A program made the translations under genes and the position numbers. Below, in pieces: positions 1-7,719 of a DNA stretch of 28,750 bases (the stretch's first letter is position 1; every line of letters begins with the position of its first letter). Under the pieces are notes generated by a model that was not told where the DNA came from, ran no database searches, and saw nothing but the letters and a program-made list of their open reading frames with translations. The stretch comes from Nitrospira sp. ST-bin4 (lineage in GTDB: Bacteria > Nitrospirota > Nitrospiria > Nitrospirales > Nitrospiraceae), in assembly GCA_002083565.1 (NCBI GenBank), contig MSXM01000040.1:37442-66191 (forward strand), read 5' to 3'.

Positions 1-192
1 TTCGACAATCAAGACGCCGGGCATGACGGGCCGCCCCGGGAAATGCCCCTGAAAGAACGGCTCATTGATCGTAACGTTCTTGATCGCCACGATCCGCCGG
101 CCGGGCTCCAATTCTATGACCCGATCCACCAACAAGAAGGGATACCGGTGTGGAAGTAATCCCTGAATCTCCACCTGCTCAACTTTTGCCAT
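1..192 (-). CDS. fabZ: 3-hydroxyacyl-[acyl-carrier-protein] dehydratase FabZ (N-terminal part, cut by window edge)
   Basis: Only the first 64 codons are in the window. I translated them by hand from the ATG at 192-190. FabZ dehydrates (3R)-hydroxyacyl-ACP in the cytoplasm for fatty acid and lipid A acyl-chain synthesis. The fragment shows the family signature: LLPHRYPFLLVDR near the N-terminus and FFQGHFPGRPVMPGVLIVE at the cut end. His50 in GHFPG is the expected catalytic histidine, and Glu64, the last visible residue, matches the catalytic glutamate 14 residues later in known FabZ. A purine-rich ribosome-binding site (GGAGAGGAGG) precedes the ATG, which supports this start. It is the last visible gene of the minus-strand bamA-ompH-ompH-fabZ cluster. 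The usual lpxD gene is absent between ompH and fabZ here. Confidence 0.95.
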   Translation of the reverse strand, partial: MAKVEQVEIQGLLPHRYPFLLVDRVIELEPGRRIVAIKNVTINEPFFQGHFPGRPVMPGVLIVE

Positions 193-233
193 CGGCGATG
201 CCTCCTCTCCGCCACTGTTGATCCACCATGTTC

Positions 234-773
234 TTATTTGTTCTGCCGATCAAATTCTTTGACCACGAGGTCCGTCACATCGAGCCCCGGATGATGATAC
301 AGCACGATGCGGAGAAGCGCCTCGTTTCCTTTATCGAAAATCGCCACATACCCCTCGTTTTGAGCGACGATCTGCGCGGCATCTCCAATCCGCTTCGAAT
401 ATTCCCCTACCATGTCACGCTGCTTCTGCTGAACCTCGCGATTAAATTCTTGCAATCGCCGCTGATACGCCTCGACCTTGCCTCGGAACTGCTCTTGCTT
501 TGCCTGTTTATCCGCCTCACTCAACTTGCTGAGCGACTCCTGGAGCGTCCGCTCCAGATCCTTCAGCTCCTGCTCATCCGCATCGATGATTTTCTGCCTG
601 GTCACCGAATACTGTTTGATCTCCTCCAGCGCTGACTTGCCGGCCTTGGATCGCTCCATCACGGCCTGCTGATCCATCACACCGATTTTTTGAGCATCCG
701 CAGCCTGTGCCTGCTCTGCCCAGACAACCAGTACAGCCACGCCCACTACTCTGACAATGTCCATCCCTCTCAT
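234..773 (-). CDS. OmpH/Skp-family periplasmic chaperone (copy 1)
   Basis: The predicted 179-residue protein begins with a short signal peptide (hydrophobic VVGVAVLVVWA, cleavage probable after AQA near residue 24). The start of the mature part, KIGVMDQQAVMERS, resembles the first strand and helix of Skp. The middle (about residues 60-125) is a charged, Gln/Glu/Lys-rich coiled coil, matching the tentacle helices of Skp. The last part (VAIFDKGNEALLRI, then a final helix) resembles the conserved C-terminal strand. Skp-type proteins hold unfolded outer-membrane proteins in the periplasm and pass them to BamA, which is encoded two genes upstream. The start at 773 has GGAGG about nine bases upstream. 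The second in-frame ATG at 764 has its purine run directly against it, so the first ATG is preferred. Confidence 0.9.
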   Translation of the reverse strand: MRGMDIVRVVGVAVLVVWAEQAQAADAQKIGVMDQQAVMERSKAGKSALEEIKQYSVTRQKIIDADEQELKDLERTLQESLSKLSEADKQAKQEQFRGKVEAYQRRLQEFNREVQQKQRDMVGEYSKRIGDAAQIVAQNEGYVAIFDKGNEALLRIVLYHHPGLDVTDLVVKEFDRQNK

Positions 774-794
774 ACCGCCAGACCTCCGTCCGTC

Positions 795-1349
795 TTAAGG
801 ATACAGTCGATTGAACTCTTCAATGACCTGGCCAGAAATATCGAGGCTCTCCTCATGATAGATGGTCGGACCGCCTTTACTCCGGTCGACGATAATCTGA
901 AGCCCCAACCGCTTGGCCACCTTACTCACGACGACTTCAACTTTGTCTCGAAATCCTTCCAACACATCTTTCTGTTTTTCTTGAACTTCCCGATTGAGTT
1001 CGGCGGCCTTCTGTTGATAGTCCTGTACACGACGTCTGAACTGCTCTTCCCGCTCACGTTTAGCGGCGGGACTCAGAATACCCGCCTGCTTGACCAAGTC
1101 TTCTTCCATCCGGCGCAATTCTTTTTCTTCGAACTCCATCAGCGCCTGCCGGTTTTTTGAAAACGAGACCAGATTATCCTTCGCCTTCTTGCCGGCATTG
1201 GTATTGTCGAGAATGCGCTGGGCATCGATCACGCCGATCTTCCCCTCGACCTTGGCTCCGGTTCCCGCGCAGCCGGCAACGCCGACCGCGACTGCCAATG
1301 CCGCACCTGCCACCCACCCGCTTGTCCGCAGAATTCGATTCGGGCTCAT
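795..1349 (-). CDS. OmpH/Skp-family chaperone, predicted lipoprotein (copy 2)
   Basis: The reading frame opens at 1364, but the ATG at 1349 has the better ribosome-binding site (GGAGTGAG just upstream), giving 184 residues. The N-terminus is basic (NRILR), then a hydrophobic Ala/Val/Gly run ending in the lipobox V-A-G-C with Cys27, so the protein is probably lipidated. The mature part starts with KIGVIDAQRILDNT, the Skp-like strand and helix, followed by a long charged coiled coil and the C-terminal IIVDRSKGG strand. It is a paralogue of the gene at 234-773, with the same domain order and length. It lies 32 bases after bamA and 21 bases before the second copy, so the three genes are probably co-transcribed. 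A membrane-tethered Skp is unusual, since E. coli Skp is soluble; partition to inner or outer membrane cannot be told from sequence alone. Confidence 0.88.
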   Translation of the reverse strand: MSPNRILRTSGWVAGAALAVAVGVAGCAGTGAKVEGKIGVIDAQRILDNTNAGKKAKDNLVSFSKNRQALMEFEEKELRRMEEDLVKQAGILSPAAKREREEQFRRRVQDYQQKAAELNREVQEKQKDVLEGFRDKVEVVVSKVAKRLGLQIIVDRSKGGPTIYHEESLDISGQVIEEFNRLYP

Positions 1350-1381
1350 CTCACTCCGATCCATGGCGCAACACTCACGCG

Positions 1382-3718
1382 TTAGAATATCGATCCAATC
1401 GTAAACTCAAAAACTCCTGTTCGTTCACCCGGGCGCGGATCAAGATTGATCCCGTAGGCGGCGCGCAAGGGACCGAACGGCGAGATCCAGCGTCCTTCAA
1501 GCCCGGCGGTTTTCCTGAGATCGAACACCGACACCGATTCACCGTCGCCAAACCCTTTCCCGTAGTCGAAAAAGAGCACGCCGTTCAACTTCGCCTCAGC
1601 CGAGATGGTGAACACAAAATCAACATTGAAAATGAGCTGCTTCGAAGCGCCGAACGGAGTACGGGTCGTCTCCACCACAGGGCCGGCCCGGCCGAAGGCA
1701 AACCCACGCAAGGTATTGATCCCGCCGACATAGAACCGTTCACTCAATGGAACCAAGCTCCCGCCGAATGTCTCTACTCCTCCGAACCGCCCGCGGATCG
1801 ACACTCTCGTATCGAAGGGTAGCGGGGTCACCTTGATGACGTCCGCCGTGTACTTGATGAAATCGTTGGTCCCGCCCAAGTACGGCGTACCGACATCGAA
1901 CCCGCCGCCGAACCGCCAGCCGGACCTGGGATCGAGGTAATAATCACGTGTGTCTCTGAACGCATGAATCCGGAACCCGGTCGAGGACTGATGCCCGAGC
2001 TGGCTGCAGATGACCGCGTTTAAATCCGGATCGCTATTACTACAGATCCCCGCTGCCGGACTTCTATAATTCAGTTCCTCTGCGAAAATACTGATAGTCC
2101 CCGTATTGTATTCCGACAACCAGCGGCCTAACGTAAAACTCCCGCCGGTTCGTGTTTCGAAAAAGGTCAGATAATTCGTCATGCTACGGTAAAGATCCAC
2201 CTGCCCTGATGTCAGCGAATCGTTGATGTAGGGATTGCGGAACGTGACCGATCCGAACTGTCTCCGCTGGCCATACTGTCCGCTGATCCGGCCCATATAA
2301 CCATATCCACCGATATTGCCTTCCGTAATATTGGCGATGGCCATCAGCCGGTCCAACGAACTGAACCCGCCGCCGACGCTGAACTGGCCCGTCGGCTTTT
2401 CTTTCACCCGAACATTCAAATCCACTTTGTCGACCGCCACCTTTTCGGGAAGGATTTCGACGGTTTCAAAAAAATTGAGGTTGTTCAACCGTTGAAAGCT
2501 TCGCTTAAGAGACGGGGTATCGATCACATCCTGTTCGTCTACTCGAATTTCACGGCGGATGACGTTATCGCGCGTCTTATTGTTTCCACGAATGTTGATC
2601 TGCCGGATCCGCATCATGTCCCCCTCTTTCACACTGAAGAGGATCACGACGGTCCGTTCTGCATTGTTTGGATTAACCGTGGGCACAACTTCGGCAAATG
2701 AGTACCCCTTGCTCCCATAGAGATCCGTCAGGCGGTTGATCTCATCCCGAAGCTTCGCGCGCTGAAAAATCTCCCCCTGCTGGATATTTAATCCGTCTCG
2801 AAGCTCCCCGTCTTCGAACACCGTGTGTCCGCGAAATCCCACCTCTGCCACGGTGAACGGCTCTCCTTCGAAAACATTGAACGTCACCACGAACCATTTC
2901 TTATCTTCGGTCAGTTCCACCGAAGCCAGGCTGGCCCTGGCATTGAAGTACCCCTTATTGAGCAGCACTTCCTTGATCCGCTCGACATCATTCGTCAATT
3001 CGTCACGCTTCAAGAGGCCCGCATCGGAGATGGACGACGGCAGTTTGAACTGCGTGATCGGTCCGTACCATGGAACCCATTCCCGTGTCGTGATGACCTT
3101 GAACAATTCACTCTTGGTTGTGGCACGCAGCCCGTCGAAAATCACGGTCTTAATCCGCGCCTTGTCCCCTTCTTTAATGAAGAAGGTCAACCGTTTGCGA
3201 TCCTGATCCAGCGTTTTCACTACCGGAATGACCTGACAATTGTAGTATCCGTCTTTCTCATAGGCCAATCGGATATTCTCAGCGCTTTGGTTCGCCTGCT
3301 GCTGATCAAGAAATGATTGAGCTTTGATGGTCGTCTTTTCTTTCAGCTTTTCATCAGTCAGATTTTCATTCCCATCGTATACGATCTCCGTGATAAACGG
3401 CTTCTCTCGGACGACATACACGACGGCTATCCCGCCCGGCACCGGTTCGGTTTCGACGTAAACATCTTCAAACAAGCCCGAGTCGTACAGGATCTTGACC
3501 TGCCCGCGCACCATCTCAGGTAGGTAGGGGTCCTCCACCCTGAGCGTGAGGCGCCCGGTGATGGCAGGAACTTCGATGCGTTTGTTTCCACGGATCTCGA
3601 TCGATTTGATCCTCGATTCTCCCGTCTGAGCGGCCGCTTCATACCACCCCGGCAACACAGAGGCCGCCATAACCAGCACAAAGAGCCATCGGGATCCATT
3701 GAGGAAGGCTGTGGTCAC
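1382..3718 (-). CDS. bamA: Outer membrane protein assembly factor BamA
   Basis: BamA is the Omp85-family core of the beta-barrel assembly machine in the outer membrane. From the chosen start the protein has 778 residues, typical for the family. A signal peptide (RWLFVLVMAASVLPG, cleavage near EAAAQ) is followed by repeated POTRA domains; motifs such as SIEIRGNKRIE, EIVYDGNENLTD, VIFDGLRATT, EVGFRGHTVFEDG and QINIRGNNKTRD each mark the first strand of one of five POTRAs. The C-terminal half is the barrel, ending FEFTIGSIF with the terminal aromatic expected for Bam substrates. The start is uncertain. The frame stays open to a TTG at 3769 with its purine run one base away, while the GTG at 3718 gives a proper signal peptide, so 3718 is used. 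Two ompH genes and fabZ follow on the same strand. Confidence 0.95.
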   Translation of the reverse strand: MTTAFLNGSRWLFVLVMAASVLPGWYEAAAQTGESRIKSIEIRGNKRIEVPAITGRLTLRVEDPYLPEMVRGQVKILYDSGLFEDVYVETEPVPGGIAVVYVVREKPFITEIVYDGNENLTDEKLKEKTTIKAQSFLDQQQANQSAENIRLAYEKDGYYNCQVIPVVKTLDQDRKRLTFFIKEGDKARIKTVIFDGLRATTKSELFKVITTREWVPWYGPITQFKLPSSISDAGLLKRDELTNDVERIKEVLLNKGYFNARASLASVELTEDKKWFVVTFNVFEGEPFTVAEVGFRGHTVFEDGELRDGLNIQQGEIFQRAKLRDEINRLTDLYGSKGYSFAEVVPTVNPNNAERTVVILFSVKEGDMMRIRQINIRGNNKTRDNVIRREIRVDEQDVIDTPSLKRSFQRLNNLNFFETVEILPEKVAVDKVDLNVRVKEKPTGQFSVGGGFSSLDRLMAIANITEGNIGGYGYMGRISGQYGQRRQFGSVTFRNPYINDSLTSGQVDLYRSMTNYLTFFETRTGGSFTLGRWLSEYNTGTISIFAEELNYRSPAAGICSNSDPDLNAVICSQLGHQSSTGFRIHAFRDTRDYYLDPRSGWRFGGGFDVGTPYLGGTNDFIKYTADVIKVTPLPFDTRVSIRGRFGGVETFGGSLVPLSERFYVGGINTLRGFAFGRAGPVVETTRTPFGASKQLIFNVDFVFTISAEAKLNGVLFFDYGKGFGDGESVSVFDLRKTAGLEGRWISPFGPLRAAYGINLDPRPGERTGVFEFTIGSIF

Positions 3719-3882
3719 CGGCAAGAATTCCAATTCCGTGGTACCAATAGGGCGGGCCGTCCCACACAATCTCCCTGCTTACCGGAAGGCATGAATCACC
3801 TTCATACCATCCGGCCTGTCTTGATGTGCAGACCATATCGAACACGACTGCCGTCATCAGCCCGTGTTTGCAAAACTGCCGG

Positions 3883-3911
3883 ATTATATTGAGGTGTCTT
3901 GACGTTGTAAA
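3883..3911 (-). promoter_or_regulatory. Sigma-70-type promoter for the bamA cluster
   Basis: Read on the minus strand, TTTACA (3911-3906), a 17-base spacer and TATAAT (3888-3883) make a near-consensus promoter: 5/6 at -35 and 6/6 at -10. Transcription should begin near 3876, leaving about 160 bases before the GTG start of bamA. It is the only strong promoter I see upstream of the four-gene cluster. Confidence 0.7.
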
Positions 3912-4008
3912 GGACTCGCCTGAATATTTGCGGTGATTGCACTCGCCCCGACCAAATCATCATCGACCGACAGGGCAACGCTCTATCATGCATGCAGCCA
4001 CTTGTTTC

Positions 4009-4130
4009 TCGTGAAGCGTATCTCGTCCTTCGACTCTGCTCAGGACCGTGAGTCTGTCGAACGGTGAAGCGTGAAGCGCAGAACAGAAAGGGAGCATGTC
4101 TCAACTTCGTTTGCGAGATACGATTCACGA
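4009..4130. repeat. Inverted-repeat-bounded intergenic element (MITE/REP-like)
   Basis: The ends are near-perfect inverted repeats: TCGTGAAGCGTATCTCG at 4009-4025 and CGAGATACGATTCACGA at 4114-4130, matching at 16 of 17 positions when one is reversed. Inside is a second dyad, TTCGAC (4029-4034) with GTCGAA (4056-4061), enclosing CTCA/TGAG. There is no credible coding sequence. Parts of it (GTGAAGCGCAG and GCGAGATACG followed by TTC) recur at 21088-21171. The rest of the 3770-4211 gap holds the bamA and galU promoters and nothing else that I recognise. Confidence 0.6.
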
Positions 4131-4175
4131 ACGACAAGCGGCGCGCCTGGGCGACAAGTCGCAATCGCCCATTTC

Positions 4176-4204
4176 TTGACATCACCAAACCCATCACATA
4201 GTAT
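4176..4204 (+). promoter_or_regulatory. Sigma-70-type promoter of galU, placed for a leaderless mRNA
   Basis: TTGACA (4176-4181, perfect -35), a 17-base spacer and TAGTAT (4199-4204, 4/6 at -10). Only seven bases separate the -10 element from the ATG at 4212, so the expected transcription start falls on or next to the A of the start codon. No Shine-Dalgarno sequence lies upstream of the ATG. Confidence 0.7.
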
Positions 4205-4211
4205 TCGTTGC

Positions 4212-5108
4212 ATGTCGCGCACCGCTGTCAGAAAAGCCGTGATTCCCGCCGCAGGGTTGGGGACGCGCTTCCTTCCGGTCACAAAAGCATCGCCGAAGGA
4301 AATGCTGCCGCTGGTCGATAAGCCGCTCATTCAATATGCGGTCGAGGAAGCGGTGGCTTCCGGCATCGAAGATATCATCATCGTCACCGGCAGAGGCAAG
4401 CGAGCCATCGAAGACCACTTCGATCGCTCGGTCGAGCTTGAAGAAAACCTAAAAAGCGCCGGCAAGAGCCAGCTCTTGCATCAGATCCGGCAAATTTCAA
4501 ACTTGGCGAACTTCTGTTACGTACGCCAGTCGGAAGCCCTGGGCTTAGGACATGCCGTCTTATGCGCACAGCACTTGATCGGCGACGAACCCTTCGCCGT
4601 GATTCTCGGCGACGAGATCATTGATGCCGCGGTGCCGGCCCTCGCCCAATTGATTCACGTCTATAAGAAACGCCATGGCGCAGTCCTCGGCGTGCAGGAT
4701 GTTCCCAAACAGGATGTCAGTCGATACGGTATCGTGACGCCCAAGCGCCTTGCTGCCGGTTTGCACCGCGTGCAAGATATGGTGGAAAAACCGTCCCCTT
4801 CCGATGCACCCTCTACACTGGCCGTCATCGGCAGGTATGTCCTTCCGCCGGAGATTTTTTCCATCTTGAGGAAAACTGTTCCGGGGAAAAACGGAGAAAT
4901 TCAGCTGACCGACGCGCTCAGAGAACTGGCAAAAAAGTCCCCGATGTTCGCACAGGAAATCAAAGGGCAGCGGCACGATGCCGGAGACAAGCTGGGATTT
5001 TTGATTGCAACCGTCGAGTTCGCGCTCAAGAACCCCTCGTTGGGCACCGACTTCAACGAATATCTCTTGTCACGCACACGCATGATCACAAACGACCGGC
5101 GCAAGTAG
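4212..5108 (+). CDS. galU: UTP--glucose-1-phosphate uridylyltransferase GalU
   Basis: GalU makes UDP-glucose from UTP and glucose-1-phosphate in the cytoplasm, feeding cell-surface polysaccharide and trehalose/glycogen synthesis. The 298-residue protein starts MSRTAVRKAVIPAAGLGTRF; the AGLGTR nucleotide-binding loop, then PVTKASPKEMLPLVDKP and IQYAVEEA, are classical GalU motifs. Further family signatures are FAVILGDEII and ISRYGIV-like (VSRYGIV) followed by MVEKP, and the C-terminal GQRHDAGDKLGF. The frame extends upstream to 4071, but that extension covers the intergenic repeat and promoter and has no GalU similarity, so the ATG at 4212 is chosen. Length agrees with the family (about 290-300). 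It is divergent from the bamA cluster and followed by lon after 100 bases. Confidence 0.95.
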   Translation: MSRTAVRKAVIPAAGLGTRFLPVTKASPKEMLPLVDKPLIQYAVEEAVASGIEDIIIVTGRGKRAIEDHFDRSVELEENLKSAGKSQLLHQIRQISNLANFCYVRQSEALGLGHAVLCAQHLIGDEPFAVILGDEIIDAAVPALAQLIHVYKKRHGAVLGVQDVPKQDVSRYGIVTPKRLAAGLHRVQDMVEKPSPSDAPSTLAVIGRYVLPPEIFSILRKTVPGKNGEIQLTDALRELAKKSPMFAQEIKGQRHDAGDKLGFLIATVEFALKNPSLGTDFNEYLLSRTRMITNDRRK

Positions 5109-5208
5109 GAGTCTCTATTCTGCATGCCGCCGATTGCAAACCTGCCATAACCGCAGTTCTCGATCAGGTTCCGAGCGAGATGGGCAAGTAAGAAGGGATA
5201 GCCACCGA

Positions 5209-7716
5209 ATGACCGAGCCGAACGAACAAGAACTCCAGCCTCCGCAGAATGTTGAGATTCCCTCTCAGCTGCCGCTGTTGCCTGTCCGTGACATCGTCGT
5301 CTTTCCCTATATGGTGCTCCCACTTTTTGTCGGACGCGAAATGTCGATCAAGGCGATCGAAGCGGCTCTCGCCGGCAACCGGATGATCTTTCTGGCTACA
5401 CAAAAGGCCCTCGACGTCGAAAATCCCGCGCCTGAAGAAATTCATACGATCGGCACCGTCGGCATCATCATGCGCATGCTGAAGCTGCCGGACGAGCGAA
5501 TCAAGATCCTGGTGCAGGGAGTCGCAAAGGCCAGGATCACCAAATACATTCAAACCGATCCCTATTACTCCGTCAAAATCGACAAACTCCCCGATACCAA
5601 ACCTGCCTCGACGTCCCTCGAAGCCGAGGCAGTCATGCGCACAGTGAAGGAACAGATCGAACGGATTGTCAGTTTGGGTAAGGTCTTGATCCCCGATGTC
5701 ATGGTCGTCATCGAGAATCTCGAAGAGCCGGGCCGTCTGGCCGACATGGTGGCATCGAATCTTGGACTCAAAGTCGACGTGACCCAAGCGGTGCTGGAGA
5801 GTATCGATCCGATCCAGCGCCTTCGCCAGGTCAGCGAGATTCTCGGCAAAGAGATCGAAGTCCTGTCCATGCAGCAGAAAATCCAAGCCCAAGCCAAGGG
5901 CGAGATGGATAAGACCCAGCGCGAGTACTTCTTGCGAGAACAGCTGAAGGCTATTCAAAAAGAACTGGGCGAACTGGACGAACGGGCGGAGGAAGTCACC
6001 GAATTCCGCAAGCGCATCAAAGACGCCGCCATGCCGGAGAAAGTGCTCAAGGAAGCCGAGAAGCAGCTGAAACGGCTCGAAAAAATGCACCCGGACACCG
6101 CCGAATCCTCAACGGTGCGGACGTATCTTGAATGGATGGTGGAACTGCCTTGGTCGAAGCGATCGAAGGACAATCTCGACCTGAAAGCCGCAGCCGCAGT
6201 GCTGAACGAAGACCACTACGATCTCGAAAAGGTCAAGGAGCGGATTCTGGAATACCTGGCCGTCCGCAAACTCAAAGAGAAGATGAAGGGCCCCATCCTC
6301 TGTTTCGTCGGCCCGCCGGGAGTAGGCAAGACGTCGCTGGGAAAATCGATCGCGCGCGCCTTGGGCCGTGAGTTTGTACGTATCAGCCTGGGCGGCGTCA
6401 GGGATGAGGCGGAAATCCGCGGGCATCGCCGCACCTATGTCGGCGCGTTACCCGGCCGTATCATCCAGGGCATGAAGCAAGCAGGCACCAGCAATCCCGT
6501 GTTCATGCTGGACGAAGTGGACAAAGTCGGGATGGATTTCCGAGGCGACCCCTCCGCGGCGCTCCTCGAAGTGCTCGACCCTGAACAAAACAACGCCTTC
6601 ACGGACCACTACCTGGGAGTCCCCTTCGATCTGACCGAGGTCATGTTCATCACCACGTCGAATTTGATCGATCCGATTCTCCCTGCCTTGCGCGACCGCA
6701 TGGAGATCATTGAGATCCCGGGTTACACCGAAGAAGAGAAGCTCGGCATCGCGCAAAAGTATTTGATCCCCCGCCAACTGGAGGAGCACGGCATCACAGG
6801 CAAGCATGTCCGAATCGATGAGGCCGCGCTGAGAAACATCATTGCACACTACACACGGGAGGCCGGGGTCCGGAATCTCGAGCGCGAGATCGCCAATGTC
6901 ATGCGCAAGGTCGCCAAAAAAGTGGCGGAAGGCAAGGGCCAGGGGTTCCCGATCGATCAGACCAATCTTCAGAAATACCTTGGCGTGCCCAAATATGTGC
7001 CCGAGGCTGAACTGGAGAAAGACGAGATCGGGGTAGCGACAGGCCTGGCCTGGACGGAGGCCGGCGGCGATGTGCTCTACATCGAAGCGACCATCATGAA
7101 AGGAAAAGGACAGCTGACCCTGACCGGCCACTTGGGCGACGTCATGAAAGAATCGGCCCAGGCAGCGCTCAGCTATGTCCGATCTCGCGAGAAAACCTTG
7201 CACATCGACCCCGATATGTTCAGTACCCAAGACCTGCACATTCATGTCCCGGCCGGCGCCATTCCCAAAGACGGCCCTTCGGCCGGCATCACCATGGCGA
7301 CTGCCATTGCCTCGGCACTCTCCGGCATTCCGACCAGACGGGATCTCGCCATGACCGGAGAAATCACCTTGCGCGGGCGCGTCCTTGCGATCGGCGGGCT
7401 CAAGGAAAAAATTCTGGCTGCCAAGCGGGCCAAGCTCACCACCGTCATCTTGCCGCGACGCAACAAGAAGGACCTTGAGGAAATCCCCAAACACATCCTG
7501 AAAGGGATTCAATTGTCGTTTGCCGACACCATGGACGATGTGATGAAAATCGCCCTCCGGCGAAGCGCGTCCGCTGCGCCGGCAAAAAAACGCTCGTCGC
7601 CCTCCACCGCGCCGACTCGCTCGAAATCGGCCCCTTCCGGAAGGCGCAAGCGGGACGGGCGAATACAAGAGATTCAGACGACGCTGATGCCGCGCCAATT
7701 CTCACGCATAGACTAA
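5209..7716 (+). CDS. lon: ATP-dependent protease Lon (LonA type)
   Basis: Lon degrades misfolded and regulatory proteins in the cytoplasm. The 835-residue protein has the N-terminal substrate-binding domain (LPLLPVRDIVVFPYMVLPLF, about residues 20-210), a coiled-coil region, an AAA+ ATPase with Walker A GPPGVGKT at about 368-375 and Walker B VFMLDEVDK, and the S16 protease domain. The catalytic serine is Ser691 in KDGPSAG. The partner lysine is most likely Lys734 in GGLKEK, judging by the 43-residue spacing in E. coli Lon. The ATG at 5209 follows AGAAGGG by 11 bases; the longer frame from 5134 adds a non-conserved stretch. The last 50 or so residues form a Ser/Ala/Lys/Arg-rich basic tail beyond the usual Lon end. 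thiL starts three bases after the stop. Confidence 0.97.
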   Translation: MTEPNEQELQPPQNVEIPSQLPLLPVRDIVVFPYMVLPLFVGREMSIKAIEAALAGNRMIFLATQKALDVENPAPEEIHTIGTVGIIMRMLKLPDERIKILVQGVAKARITKYIQTDPYYSVKIDKLPDTKPASTSLEAEAVMRTVKEQIERIVSLGKVLIPDVMVVIENLEEPGRLADMVASNLGLKVDVTQAVLESIDPIQRLRQVSEILGKEIEVLSMQQKIQAQAKGEMDKTQREYFLREQLKAIQKELGELDERAEEVTEFRKRIKDAAMPEKVLKEAEKQLKRLEKMHPDTAESSTVRTYLEWMVELPWSKRSKDNLDLKAAAAVLNEDHYDLEKVKERILEYLAVRKLKEKMKGPILCFVGPPGVGKTSLGKSIARALGREFVRISLGGVRDEAEIRGHRRTYVGALPGRIIQGMKQAGTSNPVFMLDEVDKVGMDFRGDPSAALLEVLDPEQNNAFTDHYLGVPFDLTEVMFITTSNLIDPILPALRDRMEIIEIPGYTEEEKLGIAQKYLIPRQLEEHGITGKHVRIDEAALRNIIAHYTREAGVRNLEREIANVMRKVAKKVAEGKGQGFPIDQTNLQKYLGVPKYVPEAELEKDEIGVATGLAWTEAGGDVLYIEATIMKGKGQLTLTGHLGDVMKESAQAALSYVRSREKTLHIDPDMFSTQDLHIHVPAGAIPKDGPSAGITMATAIASALSGIPTRRDLAMTGEITLRGRVLAIGGLKEKILAAKRAKLTTVILPRRNKKDLEEIPKHILKGIQLSFADTMDDVMKIALRRSASAAPAKKRSSPSTAPTRSKSAPSGRRKRDGRIQEIQTTLMPRQFSRID

Positions 7717-7719
7717 CCC

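Noticed and set aside
3802..4197. A 131-codon minus-strand open frame between bamA and galU
   Set aside because: It covers the inverted-repeat element and both promoters. The composition is Arg/Ser/Thr-rich with no motif, so it is probably not a gene.
5164..7698. Two long minus-strand open frames (308 and 416 codons) opposite lon
   Set aside because: They are complementary shadows of lon, with His/Asp/Phe-rich low-information translations and no family motifs.
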